Assembly (NCBI GenBank): GCA_021299375.1
Contig: JAJTGR010000011.1
Span: forward strand, 107,490-171,489
Reading direction: 5' to 3'
Source of the DNA: Gemmatimonadota bacterium
GTDB taxonomy: Bacteria; Gemmatimonadota; Gemmatimonadetes; Gemmatimonadales; Gemmatimonadaceae
DNA: 64,000 nt
In this document: positions 16,266 through 26,241 of the stretch, piece after piece
Position numbering within the stretch: the first letter of the stretch is position 1
How the letters are laid out: every line of letters begins with the position of its first letter
Notes under the pieces: model-generated
What the model was told of the DNA's origin: nothing
Seen by the model: the letters and a program-made list of their open reading frames with translations, nothing else
Database searches by the model: none
Made by a program: the position numbers and the translations under genes

Positions 16266-18391
16266 CCCCCCGCGGTGATCCGGATGCGCAGGAGCGTCGG
16301 CGACGCCCGCCCGCGCATCCGGCGCTGCGCCTGACGCTCGACACGCCGGTCACCTATCTCAAGGGCGTGGGGCCGGCGCGTGCCACCCTGCTCGCCAAGC
16401 TCGGTATCAGCATGGCGGGCGACTTGTTGCGACATGTGCCGCATCGCTACGAAGATGCGACCACCGTCACCCGCATCGTCGACGCCGCCGTGGGAAGCGA
16501 TGTGACCGTGCTGGGACAGGTCATTGCGAAGGGCGTCCTGCCCACCCGCAAGGGGTTGCGCGTTTTCCAGGCAGTCATCCAGGACGCATCGGGGATGATC
16601 GAGGTGGCGTGGCCCGGCCAACCCTTCCTCGATCGCACCATCGCCAAGGGCGATTGGCTGCTGTGCACCGGCGCGGTGCGCTTCTTTCACGGACGCCGGC
16701 TGCAGCCGCGCGAGTTCGTCAACCTCGGACCCGAAGAGGAAGGGACGGCGGGCGGGCGCGTGCTGGCCGTCTATCCCAGCACCGAGGGGCTGTCGGTGCG
16801 GTTGCTGCGAGGACTGGTGCAGCAGCACCTCGACGCACTGCTGCCGTTGGTGTCGGAGCCGCTCCCGGTCGATCTGCTTGCCGAGGCCGATGTCCCGCCG
16901 CTGCGGGACGCCTTGCGCATGGTCCACCGCCCGGATTCGGTGGTCGAGGCGGTGCGTGGACGATCGCGCCTGGCATTTGAGGAGCTGCTGTGCGTGCAGA
17001 TCCTGCATCGCCGCGCCAATCAGGTGGCGCGCCAGGCACGCGGTGGTCGCCGCTTCGTCAACCGACGCGACCTGACGACGAAGCTGCGCGCGGCGCTGCC
17101 CTTCCAATTGACTCACGCGCAGGTCCGGGCCATTCGCGAAATCGTGGCCGACATGGCGAGCCCGCGCCGCATGCACCGGCTGCTGCAGGGCGACGTGGGA
17201 GCCGGCAAGACCGTCGTGGCCCTGTTCAGCGCGCTGCTGGCCATGGAGAACGGGGCGCAGGTGGCGCTCATGGCGCCTACCGAACTGCTCGCCGAACAGC
17301 ACGCCCGCAGCATCGGGACCATGCTCGCCCCGCTCGGCATCACACCGGTGCTGCTTACCGGTCGGCTGGCGGCCAAAGACAAGCGCGCGGCGCTCACGCG
17401 CCTGGCCAGCCATGAGCCCGTCCTGGCCATCGGCACCCACGCGCTGCTGCAGGACGACGTGAGCTTCGCCGATCTTGGGCTCGTCATCATCGATGAGCAG
17501 CATCGCTTCGGGGTGGAGCAGCGGGCCACGCTGGGCAACAAGGGGGAGGCCCCGGATGTGCTGCTCATGAGCGCCACGCCCATTCCGCGTTCCCTGGCGC
17601 TCACGCTGTACGGTGATCTCGACGTGAGCGTGCTCGACGAGCGCCCGCCCGGGCGGCAGCCCATCACCACAGTCGTTCGCCCCGAATCCGGCCGAGGTAA
17701 GGTGTTCGAGTTTGCCAACACGCAGCTCGATGCCGGGCGCCAGGTATACGTGGTGTATCCGCTCATCGAGACGAGCGAGAAGATCGAGCTCAAGGCGGCG
17801 ACGACGATGTACGAGGCGTTGCTGGCCGGGCCGCTGGCCGGGCGACGCGTGGCGCTGCTGCACGGTCGTCTGCCCAGTGATACGCGCGACGACATCATGC
17901 GGCAGTTCCGTGATGGGGCGCTCGACGTGCTGGTGGCCACGACCGTCATCGAGGTCGGGATCGACGTGGGGAACGCCTCGGTGATGATCATCGAGCACCC
18001 CGAGCGCTTCGGGCTGTCGCAGCTGCACCAGCTGCGCGGGCGTGTGGGGCGCGGCGCCGCCCAGTCGTACTGCATCCTGTTGGGCGATGTGGGGGCAGAG
18101 GCCGCCGAACGGCTGGCCATGTTTGCCAGCACCGAGGACGGCTTCGAGATCGCCAGAGCCGATCTCCAGCTGCGCGGCATGGGCGACCTCTTTGGCGCCA
18201 AGCAGCACGGCCTGCCGGCGTTCCGCATCGCCGATCCGCTGCGGGACGAGGCGCTGAACGAAACGGCGCGCCAGGTGGCCGACCGACTGCTGCAGGAGGA
18301 CCCGGGGCTTGAGGCGCCGGCGCATCAGGCGTTGCGGCAATTGCTGACGGTGGGCTACGCGCGCGCGCTTGACCTGTTCCGGGTGGGCTGA
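16262..18391 (+). CDS. recG: RecG, ATP-dependent branch-migration helicase
   Basis: Remodels stalled replication forks and Holliday junctions. The 709 residues include the wedge/OB region near 75-160, Walker A GDVGAGKTVVAL, the RecG-typical DEQH box in IIDEQHRFGVEQR, motif III LMSATPIPRSLALT, and motif V-VI VATTVIEVGIDVGNA and QLRGRVGRG. The C terminus holds the TRG hook region (FEIARADLQLRGMGDLFG). The GTG start at 16262 overlaps the ftsY stop. Length and motifs agree with full activity. Confidence 0.97.
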   Translation: MTPRGDPDAQERRRRPPAHPALRLTLDTPVTYLKGVGPARATLLAKLGISMAGDLLRHVPHRYEDATTVTRIVDAAVGSDVTVLGQVIAKGVLPTRKGLRVFQAVIQDASGMIEVAWPGQPFLDRTIAKGDWLLCTGAVRFFHGRRLQPREFVNLGPEEEGTAGGRVLAVYPSTEGLSVRLLRGLVQQHLDALLPLVSEPLPVDLLAEADVPPLRDALRMVHRPDSVVEAVRGRSRLAFEELLCVQILHRRANQVARQARGGRRFVNRRDLTTKLRAALPFQLTHAQVRAIREIVADMASPRRMHRLLQGDVGAGKTVVALFSALLAMENGAQVALMAPTELLAEQHARSIGTMLAPLGITPVLLTGRLAAKDKRAALTRLASHEPVLAIGTHALLQDDVSFADLGLVIIDEQHRFGVEQRATLGNKGEAPDVLLMSATPIPRSLALTLYGDLDVSVLDERPPGRQPITTVVRPESGRGKVFEFANTQLDAGRQVYVVYPLIETSEKIELKAATTMYEALLAGPLAGRRVALLHGRLPSDTRDDIMRQFRDGALDVLVATTVIEVGIDVGNASVMIIEHPERFGLSQLHQLRGRVGRGAAQSYCILLGDVGAEAAERLAMFASTEDGFEIARADLQLRGMGDLFGAKQHGLPAFRIADPLRDEALNETARQVADRLLQEDPGLEAPAHQALRQLLTVGYARALDLFRVG

Positions 18392-18568
18392 GCCGGTTCA
18401 CGCAGGGCGGGGCGGGCGGGTGCGTTCCAGACCGGCGCCGTGGGGCCCGGCCTGCACACCGTGGGGCGCCGGCAGTCCCGGCACCGTGGGCAGGCATGGC
18501 ATATTGCAGGCTTGCCACGCCCAAGCCCGCCGGAGGTGCCGGCGGCGTCCCTTTCACCCGTTGGTGCC

Positions 18569-19870
18569 GTGAACCAGTCCACTGTCCGCATCGCCGATCT
18601 CCGCCACCATGTCGGTGCCACCGTCACCGTGCGCGCCTGGGTCACCCACCTGCGCAGCAAGGGCAAGCTGGGGTTCGCCGTGGTCCGCGACGGCACCGGC
18701 GTGATGCAGGCCGTGGTGGTCAAGGCCGAAGTGCCCGAGGCCGACTGGGACACGTTCGGGCAGCTCACGCAGGAAAGCAGCGTGGCGCTCACTGGCGAGG
18801 TGCGAGCCGATGCACGGGCGCCAGGGGGCTTCGAGATGGGGGTGCAGTCGTTGACCCTGATCGGTTCGAGTCCGCTGGATTATCCAATCCAGCCCAAGGA
18901 GCACGGCATCGACTTTCTGCTCGACCACCGCACGTTCTGGCTGCGCAGCCAGCGGCAGGTGGCGATCATGCGGGTGCGGCACGAGTTGGAGCAGGCAGTG
19001 CACGACTTCTTCTACGCGCGCGACTTCGTGCGCTGCGATACGCCCATTCTCACGGCGGCGATCGGCGAACGGGCCGGTCTGTTCAGCACCGAGTACTTCG
19101 AGGAAGGCACCGCGTACCTCGCGCAGACGGGCCAGCTCTACGGCGAGGCGCTCGCCGCCGCGCTGGGTCGCATCTACACCTTCGGCCCCACCTTCCGCGC
19201 CGAGAAGAGCAAGACGCGCCGCCATCTGACCGAGTTCTGGATGATCGAACCGGAGATGGCGTGGTACGATCAGGACGACAATATGGACCTGCAGGAGGAC
19301 TTCGTCCGCTACCTCGTCGAGCGCGTACTCGAGCGGCGGCAGGAGGAGCTCAAGGTCCTCGAGCGCGATACGAGCAAGCTGGATTGCGTGTCGCAGCCGT
19401 TCGTGCGGCTGGACTACGGCGAGGCCGTGACGCTCGCGCAGAGCAAGGGCAGCGAGATCACGTGGGGCGACGACCTCGGCGCGCCGGATGAGGCCATGAT
19501 CGTGGACGCGTACCAGCGTCCGGTGTTCGTGGTGAACTATCCGAAGGCGGCCAAGGCGTTCTACATGAAGGAGAACCCGGCCGATCCGCGCACGGTGCGC
19601 TGCGCCGATCTGCTGGCGCCCGAGGGGCGCGGCGAGATCATCGGCGGCTCGCAGCGTGAGGATGATTACGACAAGATCCTCGCCCGCCTCACGCACGAAG
19701 GGCTGCCGGTGGAGGCGTACGGCTGGTACCTCGACCTGCGCAAGTACGGCACCTTCACGCACTCCGGCTTCGGCCTCGGGCTCGAGCGTACGATCGCGTG
19801 GATCTGCGGCATCGAGCACATCCGCGAGTGCATTCCGTTCCCGCGCATGATGGGGCGCATCGCACCGTAA
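18569..19870 (+). CDS. asnS: AsnS, asparaginyl-tRNA synthetase
   Basis: Class II synthetase charging tRNA-Asn. The frame stays open upstream to 18440, but the residues there are unlike the family. The GTG at 18569 gives NQSTVRIADLRHHVG, the normal beginning of the OB anticodon-binding domain, and 433 residues. Motif 2 is FRAEKSKTRRHLTEFWMIEPE-like and motif 3 is GFGLGLERTIAWICG. The absence of an AspRS-type insertion and the EMAWYD stretch favour AsnRS over AspRS. The start is uncertain because no strong ribosome-binding site precedes this GTG. Confidence 0.92.
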   Translation: MNQSTVRIADLRHHVGATVTVRAWVTHLRSKGKLGFAVVRDGTGVMQAVVVKAEVPEADWDTFGQLTQESSVALTGEVRADARAPGGFEMGVQSLTLIGSSPLDYPIQPKEHGIDFLLDHRTFWLRSQRQVAIMRVRHELEQAVHDFFYARDFVRCDTPILTAAIGERAGLFSTEYFEEGTAYLAQTGQLYGEALAAALGRIYTFGPTFRAEKSKTRRHLTEFWMIEPEMAWYDQDDNMDLQEDFVRYLVERVLERRQEELKVLERDTSKLDCVSQPFVRLDYGEAVTLAQSKGSEITWGDDLGAPDEAMIVDAYQRPVFVVNYPKAAKAFYMKENPADPRTVRCADLLAPEGRGEIIGGSQREDDYDKILARLTHEGLPVEAYGWYLDLRKYGTFTHSGFGLGLERTIAWICGIEHIRECIPFPRMMGRIAP

Positions 19871-19897
19871 AGCGCAAGCGGCACGCCGTTTTGTCTG

Positions 19898-20719
19898 TCA
19901 GCGCTCGCGCGCAGGTCCGTCGCCGCGCGATGCGCCGGCCCGCTCGGCGGCCTTGACCCGGTCCCAGTACAGGTCCTGTTCGGCGAGCGACAGCGCGGTC
20001 AGCGACTTCCCATCGGCGGCGGCGAGCCGCTCCATGAGCGCGTACCGCCGCACGAACTTGGCGTTGGTGCGGTCGAGGGCGAGTGCCCCGTGCACACCGG
20101 TCTTGCGGCAGAGGTTCACCACCGCGAACAGCAGGTCGCCCAACTCCGCTTCGAGGGCATCCTGATCGTGCACGGTGCCGGTCTCGGCGTCGATGTGGTG
20201 CGCGACCTCCGCGATCTCCTCGCGCACCTTGGCCAGCGGGCCAAGGGCGTTGTCCCAGTCGAAACCGACACCGGCGGCCCGGTCCTGCAGGCGGTGCGCG
20301 CGGTGCAGTGACGGGAGCCCGGCCGGCAGGCCGTCCTCGAGCGTGGAGCGCTTCGTCTTCTGCGCCTTCATGCTCTCCCACGGGCGCTTGACGCCATCGC
20401 CGTAGAGGTGCGGGTGGCGCGCGTGCATCTTGGCCACCAGCGCCCCCGCCACATCGTGCATGCCGAAGGCCCCGCGCTCCTCGGCCACCACGCTGTGAAA
20501 GAGCACCTGCAGCAGCAGGTCGCCGAGTTCGTCGCGCAGCACGGCGTCATCCCCGCCGGCGATGGCGTCGTCCACCTCGTGCGCTTCCTCGATGAGGTAG
20601 GGGCGCAACGACTGGTGCGTCTGCACGCGGTCCCACTCGCAGCGGGCGCGCAGGTCGCGCATGAGCGCGAGGGCGTCGTCGAGGGAACGCGGGGCGGGGG
20701 ACGGAGAAGAATCGCTCAT
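19898..20719 (-). CDS. mazG: MazG nucleoside triphosphate pyrophosphohydrolase
   Basis: House-cleaning enzyme hydrolysing (d)NTPs to monophosphates. The 273 residues contain two MazG domains. The first is LRARCEWDRVQTHQSLRPY with the Mg-binding EEAHEVDDAI and DELGDLLLQV. The second is EIAEVAHHI with AELGDLLFAVVNL. Such double-domain length equals E. coli MazG. It converges with asnS (27 bases between stops) and diverges from the restriction-modification remnant 68 bases away. No mazEF toxin pair accompanies it. Confidence 0.95.
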   Translation of the reverse strand: MSDSSPSPAPRSLDDALALMRDLRARCEWDRVQTHQSLRPYLIEEAHEVDDAIAGGDDAVLRDELGDLLLQVLFHSVVAEERGAFGMHDVAGALVAKMHARHPHLYGDGVKRPWESMKAQKTKRSTLEDGLPAGLPSLHRAHRLQDRAAGVGFDWDNALGPLAKVREEIAEVAHHIDAETGTVHDQDALEAELGDLLFAVVNLCRKTGVHGALALDRTNAKFVRRYALMERLAAADGKSLTALSLAEQDLYWDRVKAAERAGASRGDGPARER

Positions 20720-20787
20720 TTCCGTGGGGGCAGGGGGAACCGAGGCTTGAGATTGCGCACAGCGGCCGGCTTCTGCATCCTGTACCG

Positions 20788-23700
20788 ATGTCGAGCGAAA
20801 TCAAGTTCAATGAGGCTGTCGCCCGCTACGGCGCAGCGGCCGCGGCGAAGCTGACCAATCCAGCCGCACGGGGCGAACCTGAGGATCAGTTACGCACCCC
20901 CTTTTGAGGGGCTGCTGACGGATCTGGCGGGACTGATGGGCTTTCCGGGCGAGGCGGTCGTGGCGGTCGGTGAGTCCTCGCTCGCGGAACTGCAGACGCG
21001 TCCGGACTACGCCGTGTCGGTGCGCAACGCGTTGGTGGGCTTCGTGGAGGTCAAGGCACCCGGCAAGGGTGCCGATCCGCGTCGGTTTCGGGATCGTCAC
21101 GACAAGGCGCAGTGGGAAAAACTGAAGGCGATTCCCAATTTGGTGTACACCGACGGGCAGTCGTTCTCGTTGTGGCGATACGGGGAACGTATTGGAACCA
21201 TCGTGAATCTCGATGGAGACATCGAGTCTGCATCGCGGCTCACGGCTCCGCTGGCTCTGCTTGGGCTGTTCGAGGACTTCTTGCGATGGCAGCCTGTCGC
21301 CCCGCGCACTGCGAGGCAATTGGCCGAGCTCACGGCACGCCTCTGTCGGCTGCTACGCGATGAGGTGGCTGAGCAGCTCAAGGAGGGCAGTGAAGCACTC
21401 ACCGCGCTATCCAAAGACTGGCGTCGGCATCTCTTCCCATCGGCCAGCGATGACGAGTTTGCGGACGGATACGCGCAGGCCGTAACGTTCGGTCTGCTCG
21501 TTGCTCGTGCCCGCGGCTTGACGCTCGCCAACGGGCTGGATCAGGCGGCGAAGGCGCTCGGCCGTACCGACTCGCTCATTGGCACGGCCCTGCGTCTCCT
21601 GACGGACGATGCCACGAATCAGCGGACGCTACGCACCTCCATTGGGACGCTGACGTGAGTCCTCGACGCGATCGATTGGACGCGCATCAGCCGCGGTGAG
21701 CCGGATGCCTGGTTGTACTTCTACGAAGATTTCCTGGCGACCTACGACGCGGCACTTCGCAAGCGCACTGGTTCGTACTATACCCCGACGCCCGTCGTGG
21801 ACGCGATGGCTCGCCTCGTTCACGAGGTGCTCGCGTCGCGGTTCAATGGGCCGCACGGGTTCGGATCGCCGAAGGTCGTAGTGGCCGATCCGGCCGCTGG
21901 CACGGGTACGTTCCTGCTGGGCGTGCTGCGGTGCATTGCCCAAGCGGTCAGTGCGCGTGATGGCGAGGGAGCGGTACCGGCCGCTATCGAGACTGCCGTG
22001 CGGCGGCTCATTGGCTTCGAGATTCAGCTCGGTCCTTTTGCCGTCGCCCAGTTGCGCCTTGTGGCGGAGGTCGCGGAGCTCACCGGCTCGGTACCGACTG
22101 AGCCACTGCGATTGTTCGTGACCGATACGCTGGCCAATCCGTGGCTCGAACAGGAAAAGCTGGGGCAACTGTACGAGCCGATCGCGGAATCCCGTCGCCG
22201 CGCCAACGAGATCAAGCGTGACGCGCCCATCACCGTGGTGATCGGCAACCCACCGTACAAGGAGAAGGCCAAGGGATTGGGCGGGTGGGTCGAGGCGGGC
22301 GGCGAAAACCATACGGCACCATTGACCGCCTGGATACCGCCGGCGGACTGGGGGGTGGGTGCCCACGTCAAGCATTTGCGAAACCTGTACGTGTACTTCT
22401 GGCGCTGGGCCACCTGGAAGGTGTTCGAGGCGCATGAGGACTCCACGCAGGGCATCGTCTGCTTCATCACAGTAGCTGGGTTCCTCAACGGTCCCGGGTT
22501 CGCGCGGATGCGCGATGCGCTACGACGTCAGTGCGACGAGATCTGGGTGATCGATGCATCTCCCGAAGGGCACCAGCCGGAGGTGGCCACGCGCATCTTC
22601 GAAGGCGTGCAGCAGCCCGTGTGCATCGTGCTGGCATCACGTTCGCCCTCGACCCGTAGCGACGAACCGGCGCCGGTGCGCTACGCGAGCCTTCCGGCGG
22701 GGCACCGAAGCGCGAAGTTCGTTGCGCTGCAGCAGCTGCCACTCGAGGGCGCGATGTGGCAGGCGTGCTCCGGCGAGTGGCGCGCGCCGTTTCTCCGCGC
22801 GTCGTCTGGCGAGTGGAGTGCGTTTCCGTCGCTCGACTCCCTGTTCGTCTGGAACGGCTCCGGGGTCATGCCCGGGCGCACGTGGGTGATTGCGCCGGAT
22901 CGGGAGACGCTGAAGGCGAGATGGGAAGCACTGGTTCGGGCTCCCGCTGAACGAAAGGCCATGCTCTTCCATCCGCATCTCAGAAACGGTGAGCCCGGAG
23001 ACCGGCACGTAGATAAGCGTGTTACGAAGGGCCTCACGGGACATGAGTTCCGACCGATTTCGGTCGCACGAGACAAGGGTGAAGTAATTACGCCGATCCC
23101 CTACGGATACCGGTCTTTCGATCGTCAATGGCTCATCCCCGATCCGCGCGTTATCAACCAGCCAAACCCAACGATTTGGGCTAAACATTCTCGGAGGCAG
23201 ATCTATATCGCCGCCCTCCACCGAACCGCACCTTCGGCAGGTCCAGCGATTACCGGCACATCGCTTATTCCCGATCTCGACCACTACAAGGGGTCATTCG
23301 GCGGCCGCATCTTCCCCCTTTGTGGCGATGCGTCCGCCGCGAGCAGCAACATTGCCCCAGCCGTGCTCGCGCAGCTGTCGGAACGCTGGGGGCGCGACGT
23401 GGCTGCGGACGACGTGTTCGCCTACGTCGTGGGGATCGCCGCGTCTCCCGCCTACACGCAGCGGTTCGCCGAAGACCTGAAGCAGCCAGGTCTGCGCATT
23501 CCGCTGACAGCCGACGCTGAGCGTTTCGACGCCGTGGTCGCCATCGGGCGCCGCGTGGTGTGGCTGCACACCTACGGCGAGCGCTTCGTTGATGCGGCGG
23601 CCGGTCGCCCCCCGGGACCACCGAGGATTCAGAGTGGTGATCGTCCGGAGTTGCCACGAGAGGGCGCCATCTCCACTGCAGTCGGGGACCTACCAGACTC

Positions 23701-24112
23701 CATGACGTACGACCCCGCGACGCGACGGCTGACGATCGGGAACGGCTTCGTGGACCACGTGGCCCCTGAGGTGTGGTTGTATGAGGTCTCCGGCAAGCAA
23801 GTGCTTCGGCAGTGGTTCAGCTACCGGCAGCGCAATCGCGAGCGTCCCCTGATCGGCGATCGCCGACCGCCGTCGCCTTTGGGTGACATCCAGCCCGATC
23901 GATGGCTGCCCGAATACACGGCCGACCTCCTCGATCTGCTCCACGTGCTCACTGGCCTCGTGGAACTTGAGCCGGAGCAGGCTCGTCTCCTTGAGGCCGT
24001 AGTAAGCGGCCCCCTCATTCCGGCGGACGACTTGACCAGCGGCCACAGGGCCGCGCGTTCTCCAACGCGCTCCACAGACCCCGCGCAGGGCGCGCTGTTC
24101 GGTGATGAGTAA
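20788..24112 (+). pseudogene. Type ISP-like restriction-modification enzyme, broken by a frameshift and an in-frame stop
   Basis: Read with two corrections this is one protein of about 1,100 residues: an N-terminal PD-(D/E)xK-type nuclease (PDYAV...EVKAPG), then an adenine-N6 methyltransferase with motif I DPAAGTGTFLLGV and catalytic GNPPY, then a C-terminal target-recognition region (NGFVDHVAPEVWLYEVSG) like that of Type ISP enzymes. No helicase lies between, unlike LlaGI. From ATG 20788 the frame hits TGA at 20905-20907. The family sequence continues in another frame after CCCCCTTTT (20897-20905), so one base is extra there. A second stop, TGA at 21656-21658, interrupts the same frame before VLDAIDW. 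Pieces from 20936 and 21713 (TTG) could be expressed separately. Codon usage is less GC-biased than in flanking genes, suggesting acquisition. Confidence 0.85.
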
Positions 24113-24133
24113 CCGAAACCCCGCGCCGAGTGC

Positions 24134-24691
24134 TCACAGCAGGGGGCGATCCTGCAGCGGGCCAAGGTCATATCGCATACTGCGGTCGCCATTGGCCTTG
24201 TCCGCTTCCGTGCTTGGCTGGTCCGCAATGCGCGTGAATTCGAAGCCGCGCTTCCGATACCAGTCAACTTTGTCGCCCACGGCATCGAGGGTGAGGTAGC
24301 AGACGCCGATCTGCTGCCCCAGTTCGAGCGCCTGCACGGTGATCAGCTCGAGCAGCGCCGGACCGATGCCGCTTCCTCGGCGATCATATCGAACACCAAG
24401 TCGCGCCACCTTTATGCATGGGGCGCTGCGGTAGTCCCAGGTCGAGTCGACCTCGCCGTCTTCCAAACGGATGGCGTCGGCGAGGAGTGTGTAATAGCCG
24501 ATGACTTCGCCCGCGCCATCGCGAACCAGATAGGGACGCGAGAAGCCGACCTCCTGATCGCGGGCGGCCGTGCCGTCGGCGAGATATGCGCCGATCGCGT
24601 CGGCGTTGTCGGGTGCCTCGCAACGAAAGCCCCCGAGAAGGAATCCCGGGGGCATCGGTTCGACGGTGAACGGAGGAGGCGACGGTGCCAT
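24134..24691 (-). CDS. GNAT-family N-acetyltransferase, possible toxin
   Basis: The 185-residue protein carries the GNAT acetyl-CoA loop as ARLGVRYDRRGSGIGPALLE and the closing strand YRKRGFEF. Its central GYYTLLADAIRL and PCIKVARLGV pattern is like the tRNA-acetylating toxin subgroup rather than ribosomal Rim enzymes, but this is judged by eye. The ATG directly follows the TGA of the 62-codon gene upstream with no spacer, so the two are almost certainly one unit. Its 3' end faces the end of the broken restriction-modification gene. Substrate unknown. Confidence 0.8.
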   Translation of the reverse strand: MAPSPPPFTVEPMPPGFLLGGFRCEAPDNADAIGAYLADGTAARDQEVGFSRPYLVRDGAGEVIGYYTLLADAIRLEDGEVDSTWDYRSAPCIKVARLGVRYDRRGSGIGPALLELITVQALELGQQIGVCYLTLDAVGDKVDWYRKRGFEFTRIADQPSTEADKANGDRSMRYDLGPLQDRPLL

Positions 24692-24880
24692 TCAGCGAGA
24701 CGCTTTTCGCTTTTTCTCAGCGCCCTCGATCCGCACAAACTTCGAACGGCTGGAGGCAATCGCATGTTCGTGCGCGGCGCGTCGCGCTTCGTTCGGTGCT
24801 ACATCGGCACGCATGTCCGCCCGGATCCGGCGCGCATCTACACCCCGCGCTACCGGGGTCGCTTCAATCGGCTTCGCCAC
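24692..24880 (-). CDS. Small charged protein coupled to the GNAT gene, possible antitoxin
   Basis: Encodes 62 residues starting at GTG (MAKPIEATPVARGVDAR). An AGGAGG sequence lies four bases before the GTG, one of the best ribosome-binding sites in the window, which argues that this short frame is real. The protein is rich in Arg, Ala and Lys, is predicted helical in the middle (ARRAAHEHAIASS), and ends KKRKASR. There is no recognisable ribbon-helix-helix signature of the DUF1778 partners of TacT toxins. Its size, order and zero-base junction with the acetyltransferase resemble antitoxin-toxin operons; that role is inference. Confidence 0.6.
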   Translation of the reverse strand: MAKPIEATPVARGVDARRIRADMRADVAPNEARRAAHEHAIASSRSKFVRIEGAEKKRKASR

Positions 24881-25062
24881 TGCTCCTCCTCGTCGTCAGC
24901 TTGGCTCCACAGGAACGGACGATTGTTCGTAGGGACCCACAACAAATGCGCCGTTGCCAGTGCCAGTCGTTCACGGCACTCACCTCGCTGATGAATTGAC
25001 GAGCCGAAACCGGCAGTAGCGGTCCGTACACCGGAATTGTCCGAGGGGTTGCATTATGCTTC

Positions 25063-26241
25063 ATGGCTATGGCTCACAACTCCCCCCCCACGGCTCGCGC
25101 CTGGCTCGAGGTCGACCTCGCCGCCGTGCGCCACAACGCGGCGGCGCTCGGTGCGCGCGCCGGGGTGCCGCTGCTGGTCATGGTGAAGGCCAATGCCTAC
25201 GGCGTGGGAGCCACGGCGGTATGCCGGGCGCTGGGCGTCCCGTTCGCGGGGCGGACCGAGGGGGCCGGTCAAGCGGCGCCATGGGGCGTGGGTATCGCCA
25301 CTCTCGACGAAGCCGAGGCGTTGCGAGCGGCCGGCTGCCTGGGGCGTATCGTCTGTCTGCAGCCGCTGCTCGCCGCCGAGCTGCACCGGGCCGTCGAGCT
25401 GAAGGTAACCCCGTCGCTGCACCGGGCCGACGACATCGGCCATTGGCGCGCCCTTACGGACGCGCCGTATCACCTGTCCATCGACACGGGCATGGCACGA
25501 GCCGGGGTGCGGTGGACCACCGTATCCACGCTGCGCAACGCGCTGCAGGGCGCCGCCCCCGAGGGCGTCTTCACGCACTTCCACTCGGCCGATGATTCGC
25601 TGGACTCGCGCGTGGAGCAGGACAGGCGCTTTGCCGAGGCGCGGGCCGCGCTGGCCGACGTGCTGCCGGCGGATGTGCTGGTGCACGCCGACAACAGTGC
25701 CGGTATCGTCAGCCGGACGGCCGGGTCACCCGGGCACCTCGCCCGCCCGGGGATCGCGTTGTACGGCGGCATGTTCAGCGCGGAACTCGGACTGCGGCAG
25801 GTGGTGCACCTGCGGGCCCGGATCATCGATCTTCGCCACGTGCACGACGGCGAGTCAGTGAGCTATGGCGCGACCTGGCGCGCGTCGGGAACCCGCCGCA
25901 TCGCTACCGTGGCGGCCGGCTACGCCGATGGCTACCGGCGGCATCTTTCCAACGCCGGCGTGGTACTCATCAAGGGTGTCCGCTGCCCGGTGGTGGGGCG
26001 CGTCACGATGGACATGACCATGGTGGACGTGACCGGGGTCGAGTGCGGGACGGGAGACACGGCCACTCTCATCGGGGGCGATGGCACCGACTGCCTCGGC
26101 ACCGAGGCGGTGGCGGCCCTGGGCGGCCTGTCGCCGTACGAACTGCTGGTCGGCCTGTCGTTGCGCGTTCCGGTGGTGTACCACGAGGCCGGTCTTCCGC
26201 CTTTCCCCCTGATGTCTTCTCCCGTGTCTCTGCCGGCATGA
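25063..26241 (+). CDS. alr: Alr, alanine racemase
   Basis: PLP enzyme making D-alanine for peptidoglycan. Lys42 in VMVKANAYGVGA is the PLP lysine, and the second catalytic base is the Tyr of SVSYGATW. The CPVVGRVTMDMTMVDVT segment near residue 310 is also characteristic. ATG at 25063 (or 25069) starts the protein; 392 residues is slightly longer than usual because of a short insertion near 65-75 (RTEGAGQAAP). The last codons overlap the deoB start (ATGA). Confidence 0.96.
   Translation: MAMAHNSPPTARAWLEVDLAAVRHNAAALGARAGVPLLVMVKANAYGVGATAVCRALGVPFAGRTEGAGQAAPWGVGIATLDEAEALRAAGCLGRIVCLQPLLAAELHRAVELKVTPSLHRADDIGHWRALTDAPYHLSIDTGMARAGVRWTTVSTLRNALQGAAPEGVFTHFHSADDSLDSRVEQDRRFAEARAALADVLPADVLVHADNSAGIVSRTAGSPGHLARPGIALYGGMFSAELGLRQVVHLRARIIDLRHVHDGESVSYGATWRASGTRRIATVAAGYADGYRRHLSNAGVVLIKGVRCPVVGRVTMDMTMVDVTGVECGTGDTATLIGGDGTDCLGTEAVAALGGLSPYELLVGLSLRVPVVYHEAGLPPFPLMSSPVSLPA

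Noticed and set aside
21656-21658. TGA as a selenocysteine codon in the restriction-modification gene
   Set aside because: No SECIS-like hairpin directly follows, the position is not a redox site, and the same gene also has a frameshift.
25000-25062. Promoter for alr based on TTGTCC and CATTAT
   Set aside because: Spacing is only nine bases, too short for a sigma70 promoter.
24864-25064. 66-codon minus-strand frame upstream of the small gene beside the GNAT
   Set aside because: It overlaps the better-supported 62-codon gene, has no ribosome-binding site that I can see, and shows atypical codon choice.
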